The notes beneath the pieces were generated by a model. It did not search any database and was not told where the DNA came from. It saw only the letters and a list, made by a program, of their open reading frames with translations. The position numbers and the translations under genes were made by a program. 64,000 bases of DNA from Trachythela sp. YZ-2020 (Eukaryota; Cnidaria; Anthozoa; Malacalcyonacea; Clavulariidae): the NCBI GenBank assembly GCA_016169945.1, contig JADLSH010000231.1, positions 1,302,001 to 1,366,000 on the forward strand. Direction: 5' to 3'. This document shows positions 10,929 to 22,900 of the stretch, one piece after another (position 1 is the first letter of the stretch; every line of letters starts with the position of its first letter).

Positions 10929-13900
10929 TAGGGTACTGCCAGGTAGTGAGTTAAAGGCAATAGGTTGGCAATCAGATTGGGTGCCAACCTTACTTTTGAG
11001 ATCATATCAAGATCTTGCCAAGGTCTGCATTGATGTTAAAAATACCTAGGCAACAAGTTAGCCCTGAAATGACAAATTATGTGTGACAGAAGAGCGACAT
11101 AGCGTCAATTAGGTATGGTAGAATTTGGAGCAAAATAAGTTCAGCAGAAGTTAGACAGAGCCTGTTGCATTATTCGAAGTTGGAGCAAGAGTGATTCTTA
11201 TGCCGCTTCACTCGCGTACCAAACCTAAATCATTGTATATTGTATTGTATAACCATTAAAATTTGAAAAGTTGCCACCTGGGGGAAGCATGTTACCTCAC
11301 CAGCAGCGACCTGGCACTCACTTGGTGCTGGACAGATACCTGTTGCTGCTGTAATTAAAGACTATGTCAAGTCCATTCTGCCCATGTTCTATGGGGGGTC
11401 CCGCGATGTAAACAATGCCCAAATTTTGCGTTGTTTCGACTAAAATTCGACATCTTCATTGAAAACAAACAGCCTCATAATGTTACTGCACAGTTGATGG
11501 CTGTTTGCACGATACAACAACAGTCATCAAATTAATGTCATTTTACTACTGAAAAGAAGTACCAGGCAAAGACTATTTAAAGTGAAATTAATCAGTGAGA
11601 GTAATTATAGTTAAGTATTCCAATTAAGGTACAAAATAAGACAGGATGTGAAAGTAAAGCAGAAAATAATGTGCCTGTCTTCCTTGTTTCACATGCACAC
11701 CCTTTTTTCCTACAGAAAAGAAAATCCAGTAATTATACTGTTAACGATATAAGGGGACTGTTGTTTTTAACCTTATTTGCAGATGAATTATCAGCTCACG
11801 TCGATAGTGGCATTCTGATAACAAGTCTTGAAAGCATTACATTTTGAAGTGATTATACTATGGTCTATGATGAATTGGAATGACTGAATTCTGTTTTAGT
11901 GACCTTTGACTTTGACTCTTGCAAGTCTTCTATTTGCTGAATCTGGTTTCCAGAGCTGCCAAGAGAATTCGCTGGAACCGTGGGCCCCTATGAATCCAGG
12001 GGCCCCTATGATGTCATTATTTTTAAACAGCAGAAGTTCTAACACTAAAAACTGTGCCAAGGCAGTAAGGGCCCGCAACTAGAATGCACGAGGAGCTAAC
12101 TTAAAAGTGGGACCCCAATTAAAAAAATGCTCTCAATCTGCGAGTGGGCCCTTACACCGACCCCTACATTTTGAGGGGGGCCTGCTCAATTTTAGGCTCT
12201 CTCTGCCCACCTGCCCCCCCCTCTCGACGGCCCTGCTGGTTTCTTACCTGGATGATTCTTTAACAGTTCAAATATTTCGTTCTCTTGGGTCGTAATTATA
12301 AAGGAAATTGAAATAACCGCCACACACAGCTACTATTGTCATTTCTTTTCCGTTTTTTAAATTCCCTTCCTTGATACATATCCAGTATTTCTTCTGCCAA
12401 TGAAAAGCACGTAGTCTGTAGACGAGGTTACCAGAAGGCTAACATCACTCTCTTCCTTACACGGGATTGTCACTGCCATTTCTAATGTTCCATTCCCAAG
12501 CTAACATCACTCTCTTCCTTACACGGGATTGTCACTGCCATTTCTAATGTTCCATTCCCAAGCTAACATCACTCTCTTCCTTACACTGGATTGTCACTGC
12601 CATTTCTAATGTTCCATTCCCAAGCTAACATCACTCTCTTCCTTACACGGGATTGTCACTGCCATTTCTAATGTTCCATTCCCAAGCTAACATCACTCTC
12701 TTCCTTACACGGGATTGTCACTGCCATTTCTAATGTTCCATTCCCAAGCTAACATCACTCTCTTCCTTACACGGGATTGTCACTGCCATTTCTAATGTTC
12801 CATTCCCAAGCTAACATCACTCTCTTCCTTACACGGGATTGTCACTGCCATTTCTAATGTTCCATTCCCAAGCTAACATCACTCTCTCTTACACGGGATT
12901 GTCACTGCCATTTCTAATGTTCCATTCCCAAGCTAACATCACTCTCTTCCTTACACGGGATTGTCACTGCCATTTCTAATGTTCCATTCCCAAGCTAACA
13001 TCACTCTCTTCCTTACACGGGATTGTCACTGCCATTTCTAATGTTCCATTCCCAAGCTAACATCACTCTCTTCCTTACACAGGATTGTCACTGCCATTTC
13101 TAATGTTCCATTCCCAAGCTAACATCACTCTCTTCCTTACACGGGATTGTCACTGCCATTTCTAATGTTCCATTCCCAAGCTAACATCACTCTCTTCCTT
13201 ACAGGATTGTCACTGCCATTTCTAATGTTCCATTCCCAAGCTAACATCACTCTCTCTTCCTCACACGGGATTGTCACTGCCATTTCTAATGTTCCATTCC
13301 CAAGCTAACATCACTCTCTTCCTTACACGGGATTGTCACTGCCATTTCTAATGTTCCATTCCCAAGCTAACATCACTCTCTTCCTTACACGGGATTGTCA
13401 CTGCCATTTCTAATGTTCCATTCCCAAGCTAACATCACTCTCTTCCTTACACGGGATTGTCACTGCCATTTCTAATGTTCCATTCCCAAGCTAACATCAC
13501 TCTCTTCCTTACACGGGATTGTCACTGCCATTTCTAATGTTCCATTCCCAAGCTAACATCACTCTCTTCCTTACACGGGATTGTCACTGCCATTTCTAAT
13601 GTTCCATTCCCAAGCTAACATCACTCTCTTCCTTACACTGGATTGTCACTGCCATTTCTAATGTTCCATTCCCAAGCTAACATCACTCTCTTCCTTACAC
13701 GGGATTGTCACTGCCATTTCTAATGTTCCATTCCCAAGCTAACATCACTCTCTTCCTTACACGGGATTGTCACTGCCATTTCTAATGTTCCATTCCCAAG
13801 CTAACATCACTCTCTTCCTTACACAGGATTGTCACTGCCATTTCTAATGTTCCATTCCCAAGCTAACATCACTCTCTTCCTTACACGGGATTGTCACTGC

Positions 13901-16900
13901 CATTTCTAATGTTCCATTCCCAAGCTAACATCACTCTCTTCCTTACACGGGATTGTCACTGCCATTTCTAATGTTCCATTCCCAAGCTAACATCACTCTC
14001 TTCCTTACACGGGATTGTCACTGCCATTTCTAATGTTCCATTCCCAAGCTAACATCACTCTCTTCCTTACACGGGATTGTCACTGCCATTTCTAATGTTC
14101 CATTCCCAAGCTAACATCACTCTCTTCCTCACACGGGATTGTCACTGCCATTTCTAATGTTCCATTCCCAAGCTAACATCACTCTCTTCCTTACACGGGA
14201 TTGTCACTGCCATTTCTAATGTTCCATTCCCAAGCTAACATCACTCTCTTCCTTACACGGGATTGTCACTGCCATTTCTAATGTTCCATTCCCAAGCTAA
14301 CATCACTCTCTTCCTTACACGGGATTGTCACTGCCATTTCTAATGTTCCATTCCCAAGCTAACATCACTCTCTTCCTTACACGGGATTGTCACTGCCATT
14401 TCTAATGTTCCATTCCCAAGCTAACATCACTCTCTTCCTTACACGGATTGTCACTGCCATTTCTAATGTTCCATTCCCAAGCTAACATCACTCCTCTTCC
14501 TTACACGGGATTGTCACTGCCATTTCTAATGTTCCATTCCCAAGCTAACATCACTCTCTTCCTTACACGGGATTGTCACTGCCATTTCTAATGTTCCATT
14601 CCCAAGCTAACATCACTCTCTTCCTTACACGGGATTGTCACTGCCATTTCTAATGTTCCATTCCCAAGCTAACATCACTCTCTTCCTTACACGGATTGTC
14701 ACTGCCATTTCTAATGTTCCATTCCCAAGCTAACATCACTCTCTTCCTTACACGGGATTGTCACTGCCATTTCTAATGTTCCATTCCCAAGCTAACATCA
14801 CTCTCTTCCTTACACGGGATTGTCACTGCCATTTCTAATGTTCCATTCCCAAGCTAACATCACTCTCTTCCTTAAACTGGATTGTCACTGCCATTTCTAA
14901 TGTTCCATTCCCAAGCTAACATCACTCTCTTCCTTACACGGGATTGTCACTGCCATTTCTAATGTTCCATTCCCAAGCTAACATCTCTCTCTTCCTAACA
15001 CGGGATTGTCACTGCCATTTCTAATGTTCCATTCCCAAGCTAACATCACTCTTCCTTACACGGGATTGTCACTGCCATTTCTAATGTTCCATTCCCAAGC
15101 TAACATCACTCTCTTCCTTACACGGGATTGTCACTGCCATTTCTAATGTTCCATTCCCAAGCTAACATCACTCTCTTCCTTACACGGGATTGTCACTGCC
15201 ATTTCTAATGTTCCATTCCCAAGCTAACATCACTCTCTTCCTCACACGGGATTGTCACTGCCATTTCTAATGTTCCATTCCCAAGCTAACATCACTCTCT
15301 TCCTTACACGGGATTGTCACTGCCATTTCTAATGTTCCATTCCCAAGCTAACATCACTCTCTTCCTTACACGGGATTGTCACTGCCATTTCTAATGTTCC
15401 ATTCCCAAGCTAACATCACTCTCTTCCTTACACGGGATTGTCACTGCCATTTCTAATGTTCCATTCCCAAGCTAACATCACTCTCTTCCTTACACGGGAT
15501 TGTCACTGCCATTTCTAATGTTCCATTCCCAAGCTAACATCACTCTCTTCCTTACACGGGATTGTCACTGCCATTTCTAATGTTCCATTCCCAAGCTAAC
15601 ATCACTCTCTTCCTCACACGGGATTGTCACTGCCATTTCTAATGTTCCATTCCCAAGCTAACATCACTCTCTTCCTTACACGGGATTGTCACTGCCATTT
15701 CTAATGTTCCATTCCCAAGCTAACATCACTCTCTTCCTTACACGGGATTGTCACTGCCATTTCTAATGTTCCATTCCCAAGCTAACATCACTCTCTTCCT
15801 TACACGGGATTGTCACTGCCATTTCTAATGTTCCATTCCCAAGCTAACATCACTCTCTTTCTTCCTGAAGCTGATCTTTTCTTTCTGTGTTTTCGTTTCC
15901 ATGACCGTCATTCTGCTCACCAGATGTTTTCTCCAATATGTGGATGTCGGATATTTCAATGCTTATTTCTTCGTTTTGTACATTTTCTGTACAGTATTAA
16001 GTTCCTTCCCGCAATCAAGAAAATCCTTCGAACCAAAATATTTATCTTTGAATAAATTCTTGCTATCAAAAGCGTCTTCTCCCTCTGCCATCTAAAATCT
16101 AAATGACATCTAAATAACGAGCCTGTATAAAGATGAAGACAGTATTTTTATAATAACAATTTTTTCAGGCACACAGCATTAATCAAGTGCCATTGCCGTC
16201 GGTCGATGTTACGATCGTCCGATGATGACGGGCTGCTGTTATTGTTATGCAGATAGTACGGATATATTGATAGTCTCGGCCGACATGTCCTAATTGGCCA
16301 CAAACGAAACGATATTTGTATTCGGGCGTAACGCCGCGTTCATGTCTTCGCTTGACTTAATGACGCCCGTTTGTTACAGCACATGGCCGAATCCACCGCA
16401 GTTCTAACACGCGATAGACGCGAGATGCGCCCGTTCGCTTTCCTTCAACTGACGGAGAATGTTCGACTCGATACTGGCTTTTGGCCAATTTGTGACAACT
16501 CTGCATAACCTCTGTCAAGACAAGCTATTAGGGATCTTCTATTTACGCTCTAGTCGAAAGTCCGCCTTGGGCTTTGTAGTAACTGGCTCGAGACACACTG
16601 TCTGGACGCACTTCGACAAAAAAGGATAGTTCGTCGATAATTTACTGTATCTCTGTATGCAGTGTATAGAAAAACAGCATTAGATCTAGACTGAGCATAC
16701 AGACTATCGGTAGAAATTGTGCGGTGGCGATTGCTTTTCCCGCAATCTGATTGGTCGAAATTGAGCATCCAAAAACTGATTGCCACTGGCTACCCACTAT
16801 ATACCCCCTGTTTAAGTGCAATGAAAGTAATAGGAAGAATGATCATCTTATTTTTCCTTGTATTTATATAGTGGCTCAAGGATTGCCCAGGTAACAGAAC

Positions 16901-19900
16901 ATCTGGAAAGGCTGGTAGCTGTAGAGAAATCTTCAAGAGACTTGGAGCAACTTCGTTATGCTACACTTAAGATGTATCAGCTTCTGCAAACACAAGGTTT
17001 GACGTTTAAATTGTTTAAAACCAAGTTTAACCATATACTGTAGTCAATCTTTGTTCTGGCTTTTTGTTCATATTTACGGCAAACGAAGTCTGGAGTGGCG
17101 CCAGAAATTCCCGGGGGACGACCCCGAAACGACCCCCAATAACTCAGCGCTGTTTAGAACTGCGCCGTTCTTTGCAAAATCTCTCTTATCTTTGTCCCGT
17201 GATAGTCCGATTCATGAATTGAAGTTGTCCTCGATAAATAGAATGGGATTTATTACAGAACGAGGCATTTCAATACAGCGCTAACTTAATGGAGATCGCG
17301 TATTTTATCTCGTCCAATCCACTTAAACATACTGTTGAAATATTAACAGGGGTCGAAATTTGCTTTTGTTTCTACTATACAACGGGAATAGATTTTGAAA
17401 TTTACAGTACTATTCCGTTTGAAGATCCTCTAATAATTCCTTTATCTCTCTGCGCTCTCTGAGAGCCTGTTCACATGTTAATGTTTCTCACATCTGTGAC
17501 GTAAGCCTCAAGATGCCTGAACTGAAGATCAACAAACAAACATAGCAAACACTTTTGTTGTTATGAGGAGTTTATTAATACACCAAGAATCTATCAAATA
17601 CATTGCTCTGTTATGCATTATTTATTGTATTGCGTTATGCTGTTCGCGCAACAAAATAAAGTACCGTAACTAAGCATGCTACTAACAGAAACTCATCTTC
17701 GAAATCAACAAAGTTTTAAGGGTAAAGTTATTTTTAATAACGTAAATATACTGATACTATAAATTGATACCAACAACTTTTTTTCCCACTATACAAACGG
17801 AATACCATGCAAGGTATCATACCATGCAAGGTCATGAAGTTTACTGTTCCGTCAGGCATTTTACTATGTACGGAATAGCAGAATGGCGTAAATTTCGACC
17901 CCTGAAATTAAGAAACAAGATTTGTAGACGGTGAAGTAGTCTCAACATAAAATCGTAGCAAATCGTAGCTCATTATTAGACGCTTTGAAGTTTTCTTAGT
18001 TTCGAGACCATACCTCAATTCACTGTTGCTGAACAAAATATCCACTTAGCTTTTTCACTACAATTTGAACTTTTCTATTTTGCAGATAAAGGCAAGAAAG
18101 AAATAATAAATAGAGTATGCGAGAAAGCAGCAGTGTTACTGGGTCTTTTAGAGGTACGGCCTGGCCTAGAATTATTAATTTTAATGTCTAATGTTGTTTT
18201 AAATTTAATACTCAACTATACTTTTCTTCGGATAAGTGATAGTGAAAGATAGTGAAATCCATACTTTGAAAGTCAAATTTGTATTACTAAATCCATAGTA
18301 TACAGTATCTACACTATTTCCGTACTATATCCATAGTATAGGAAACGGCAATTAGTATGGAAAATGAATTTCCATACCATTTCCAACTATATAGGATCCA
18401 TACTATTTCGATAGCAAGAATTTTGAAAAAAATCGAGTGTTATATGAGTTTGGGTACCAGAGAAACATATAGTATATTAATAGTTTAATACTCCTTCCTC
18501 TTGGGGAGGTGTGGATTAAGCCTGTTCCCCATTTCAGCCGTATCGTACCGAAAGGTAACGTATTTCTTTGTTTCCTGAGCATGCACTATATACGGTGGAA
18601 CTAAAGACTATTATCCACTTCAAACGTATCATAACGTACCGTAGCATTTTCTTTTGTGTCGAAGTCATTAGTTCTATCCGAGTGCTCAGGAAACAAAGAA
18701 ATACGCTATACGTTTCGGTACGATACGAGTGCAGTGGAAAACAGCCTTACTTCTCACTTCAACTGTATCGTACCGAAACGTAGCGTATTTCTTTGTTTCG
18801 CGTCAATGCACTGCGCGGTGGAATTACATGCTGCTTCTCACTTCAACTGTATCGTACCGAAACGTAGCGTATTTCTTTGTTTCCTGAGCATTCGGGTAGA
18901 ACTAATGACTTCGACACAAACGAACATACTACGGTACGTTACGATACGTTTGAAGTGGAAAACGGCCTTAATAACTGTGATACAAAAGAAAGCGCTACTG
19001 TACGGTACGTATAACGGTCCGGTTGAAGTGGACAACAGGATTAAAACATGTTTCCAAATCACCGCAGAGCTTGTCATATACATTCGCGAAATTCGTAAAA
19101 TATTCGGCTTGATTATGTCGGCGGGAAATCACTCCTAAAAAGTGCACGAGACTTTTGAACTTTCGAAAGTCCGGGAATTTTATAATTGGACTTTTTTGGA
19201 CTTTTCAGGACGATACTTTCTTATTGTTTTCAGTGTTCTTATGTAGCTATGCAGTAAAACACCATTATATCTGCTTTTTGTTCAAAACTTGGTAAAAAAA
19301 ATACAAGAAATACTCGTACTAGAGCAGTGTTCTATTTCACAATACTCTCACTTGCACTCATTGTTTTAAGTATGGGAGCATTGATCGAGCGCACAGGTAC
19401 AGGTGTGAACCTGCTAATACCGTACCACCACGATTTTTCCACGAATCGGGTAGGGCGGGTGGGCCGTTACCACTATCTCCCCGGGCGCTTAATCAAATTT
19501 GAAGTGGCGAATGCAGTGAGAATCACACTATATATAGCTATCTCGTCCTAGGGATTACACGCTCCATTAAAACATGTTATGCAAGACAATCTGTGGTATT
19601 TTGTGTTCGTGCTTTGTTTTCGAGCATTGTGAGTAGTTGTCAGAATCCATACTTTACTTCAGGATAAAATTACATGAAGTAGATCACATATTTATGAGAC
19701 AGAATTTGGGGATTTTCATTCAATTCAGTCGTATTTTAGATTTTAAGAGACAGTATTTTTTATGAATTTTAAGAATTGACAAGTATATTTACATGGGCTT
19801 TTGGGATATTTACAGACTTTGAACTTTTCGGATTCTTACGGACTTTTCGTCGAAGTGTAGAGACTTTTAGAGTGACTTGCCCCTCGGATTGATGATTAAA

Positions 19901-22900
19901 TCATTCAATAAGATGTACATTTTGTTGACCTCTGGACAAAACAACCGTACTGCTCGAGAATAATGGCATTTTAATTTTCTATGCATGTAAACGATCAAGA
20001 GTTTAAGATTTATTACAATCAACATATCTGTTGCATTTCTAGAGTTGTAATGACACTCAGCTGACATTGAATATCTTGGGGTGCTTTTTGGAATTATCTG
20101 CAGGGGGTGAGACGTTTCTTGAATGCATACCATTAAACTAGTGTACCAGTCCAAGTCTGTTATTGGAGAGGTTAAGATTCAACGGTTCCGATTTACTGGA
20201 ACGAGTACGCGTTTTGTGCGTTGTGCGATAACGATAAGTTACTTGGCGTATCACAGACTTTGCGATTTTCAAAAACGAGCTTCATCCTAGTTGTTTTGAT
20301 AAGAGAGAAAAGGTAGCGTCATTTTGTGTAACACTTTTCATCGATGTCTGTATGTTTACTAATTAATGTACACGTTCTTTCGCAGTAGACCTTACTCCTT
20401 AGTCTATCGCAAGAAAACAGGAAAAGTGTGATCAAATGTACAGACATCAGTGAAAATTACTAAACCAAATGGCGCTGCACGAGCCCTGCACGAGCCCTGC
20501 ACGTATAGAGTATAGAGTGTACGAAACGCTTATAATAATTTACTAGTATACAGCTATTTCAATTAAGGTTGTCACATGCAATAGTCAAATGTACAATCCA
20601 AGCGCGAACAGCAAGATGGGTTTGCATTTAAACGCCGCGTACAGAAATTTACAAATGAAGTTTGCAAGTAAGAAGTTGCTTCTTACACTTCCAGTCCTAT
20701 TCTTTCTGTCAAGAAAATAGTTCTCCATCGTAAGTTGTGTGTCTAAGCCTATATATGTCATGTTCTTGCGATAGACTAAGGAGTAAAGTCTACTGCGAAA
20801 GAACGTGTACGTTAATTAGTAAACATACAGACATCGTGATGCACTAGTTGAGGTCTTGAAGACAAATTAATAATGCTGTTGTTGAATGCAAGCAAAGATA
20901 TATTATTGGCAACTCTTAATAACGTCGCCCGTACTTCGTTGAGCTTTGATCTGTCCATTCGTATACTTTAAAATCACGTAAAAGTCCGTATTAAAAAGTA
21001 AAAACCACAAAAAATTGGCGTGCAATTGTGGATCAGTATTTAAAACAAGAGAAGGAAGAAGCGGAGCGCCCATAGGACTCTGGTCAGTGGTAGAACTGAA
21101 CCCGCAGTATCAGTTACTCATTGGATTGCGGTTGAAAATAAAAATTGCCAATGCATATAAATAGAAAAAGTTGTGTATAAAATAGAAAAAGTTGTGTATA
21201 AAATAGAAAAAGTTGTGTATAAAATAGAAAAAGTTGTGTACAAAATAGAAAAAGTTGGCTGTGTATAAAATAGAAAACGTTGTATATAAAATACAACAAG
21301 TTGTATATAAAACGAGAACTTGGATGTCAAATTTAAAAAGTTGTATCTAAAATGAAAAGTTCGAATTTTGGCGGGGATGGGACAACATATCGAACAACTT
21401 TTATTAGGGACTTTAAGATATGCTAAATCTACGACGCGGACGTGACGAAAACAGTCGCTATTTTCACAGTTTCAGCTACACGGACTCCGGTTGGTAAAAA
21501 ACAAATTAAAACTGGTTTCCAAACATTAGCGACTGTTTTTTCGTCACGTCCGCGTCGTAGATTTAGCATATCTTAAAGTGCCTAATGGTTAGAGACTCAG
21601 TGATAACATACAAGTGCATGAACATCCTTGCACCTAGCTATTTATGTAACAAGTTTAAGAAACGCTTTGAGTTACATGATCACCCTGTGCGCGCAAAAGA
21701 CAAATCCCTTTTTATAGAACCACTTCAGGTCAGAGAACGTTTCACTATAGAGCAACGAAAATCTGGAAAAATCTTGAAGACGATTTTAAACAGATTTCTT
21801 CTTAAGTAATTTTAAAAAGAAAATTAAAACACATATGCTAGATACATTTTATTCTAATTCATAACATAAATTTGTAACATTTTTTAACATAGGGTTTAAA
21901 TTTTTATCTTATTGTTGTAATTGAATGCTGAAAAGCCCCACTTTTCAATAAAGTATGTATGTAATAAATAAGTATGTATATTTTATCGGGTAAAATGTAT
22001 TATAAATCGCCTCGTGGGATTAGTAAGTGGTGAGCATTTGTCATATTTGCATATTTACAAGTACAATAATACAGTTATTTAAATCAGTCGCTTGATATAG
22101 CGAAGAACATGACATATATAGGCTTAGACACACAACCTACGATGGAGAACTATTTTCTTGACAGAAAGAATAGGACTGGAAGTGTAAGAAGCAGCTTCTT
22201 ACTTGCAAACTTCATTTGTAAATTTCTGTACGCGGCGTTTAAATGCAAACCCATCTTGCTGTTCGCGCTTGGATTGTACATTTGACTATTGCATGTGACA
22301 ACCTTAATTGAAATAGCTGTATACTAGTAAACTATTATAAGCGTTTCGTACACTCTATACTCTATACGTGCAGGGCTCGTGCAGGCGTTTTGTGCGTTGT
22401 GCGATAACGATAAGTTACTTAGTTGGCGTATCACAGACTTTGCGATTTTCAAAAACTATGACGAGCTTCATCCTAGTTGTTTTGATAAGAGAGAAAACAA
22501 AGGGGCATCTGCACGCGGCACAATCGTAATGCCACGGTGAAACGAGGATGAGAGTCAATGAGAGTTGCAACTTTCGCTCGCGTTTGACCGCCAACTCTCA
22601 TCAGCTCTCATCAACTCTCATGCATCAACTCTCATGAATTTGTGCTGGTTCAAATTTTGATGAGAGTTTTTGCTCATTTGCCTGGTACGCGTGGTAATAT
22701 CCACTCAACTCTCATGCAACTCTTGGTCTTGTTTGACCGGGGCATGAGAATTGATGAATTGTGCAAACTTTCGTTTGCTACAGTAACTATATCATCAACT
22801 CTCGGTTGACCAGGGGTTAAGGCAGTGTTTTCAATAATAATTGTAATAGCAGGCTGCATTTCAAAAATAGGCGTCTGTGATCAAAATTTCCAGATGAAAG

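Larger units (their letters stand above)
10165..16871 (+). other. AGTPBP1 intron 1 (6.7 kb)
   Basis: It contains two TTAA-flanked MITEs, the 62-bp minisatellite and otherwise unassigned sequence. No coding exon was recognised at 10165-10690, 10960-12437 or 15865-16871. The acceptor before exon 2 has a good pyrimidine tract (TTATTTTTCCTTG...ATAG). Confidence 0.6.
20208..22500. repeat. Inverted duplication with flanking direct repeats (intron 4)
   Basis: About 300 bases at 20440-20760 recur in inverse orientation at 22095-22385 (shared blocks AAATGCAAACCCATC, GTGCAGGGCTCGTGC and others). A further block (GCGTTTTGTGCGTTGTGC ... AAGAGAGAAAA) occurs in direct orientation at 20208-20310 and 22386-22498. 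A smaller inverted pair lies at 20338-20416 and 20763-20837 (TTCTTGCGATAGACTAAGG). Between the arms are a 21-bp tandem repeat, a MITE and a LINE fragment. Confidence 0.85.

Noticed and set aside
12438..15864. Regular repeats that could suggest a CRISPR array
   Set aside because: The whole 62-bp unit repeats with no variable spacers, and the setting is a eukaryotic intron.
19327..19551. Candidate AGTPBP1 exon ([13 protein letters not shown])
   Set aside because: Hydrophobic and with a usable donor, but the start phase does not fit exon 3. The 46-nt exon at 20061 fits sequence and phase.
21114..21330. Phenylalanine/tyrosine-rich minus-strand ORFs
   Set aside because: They are translations of the 21-bp tandem repeat.
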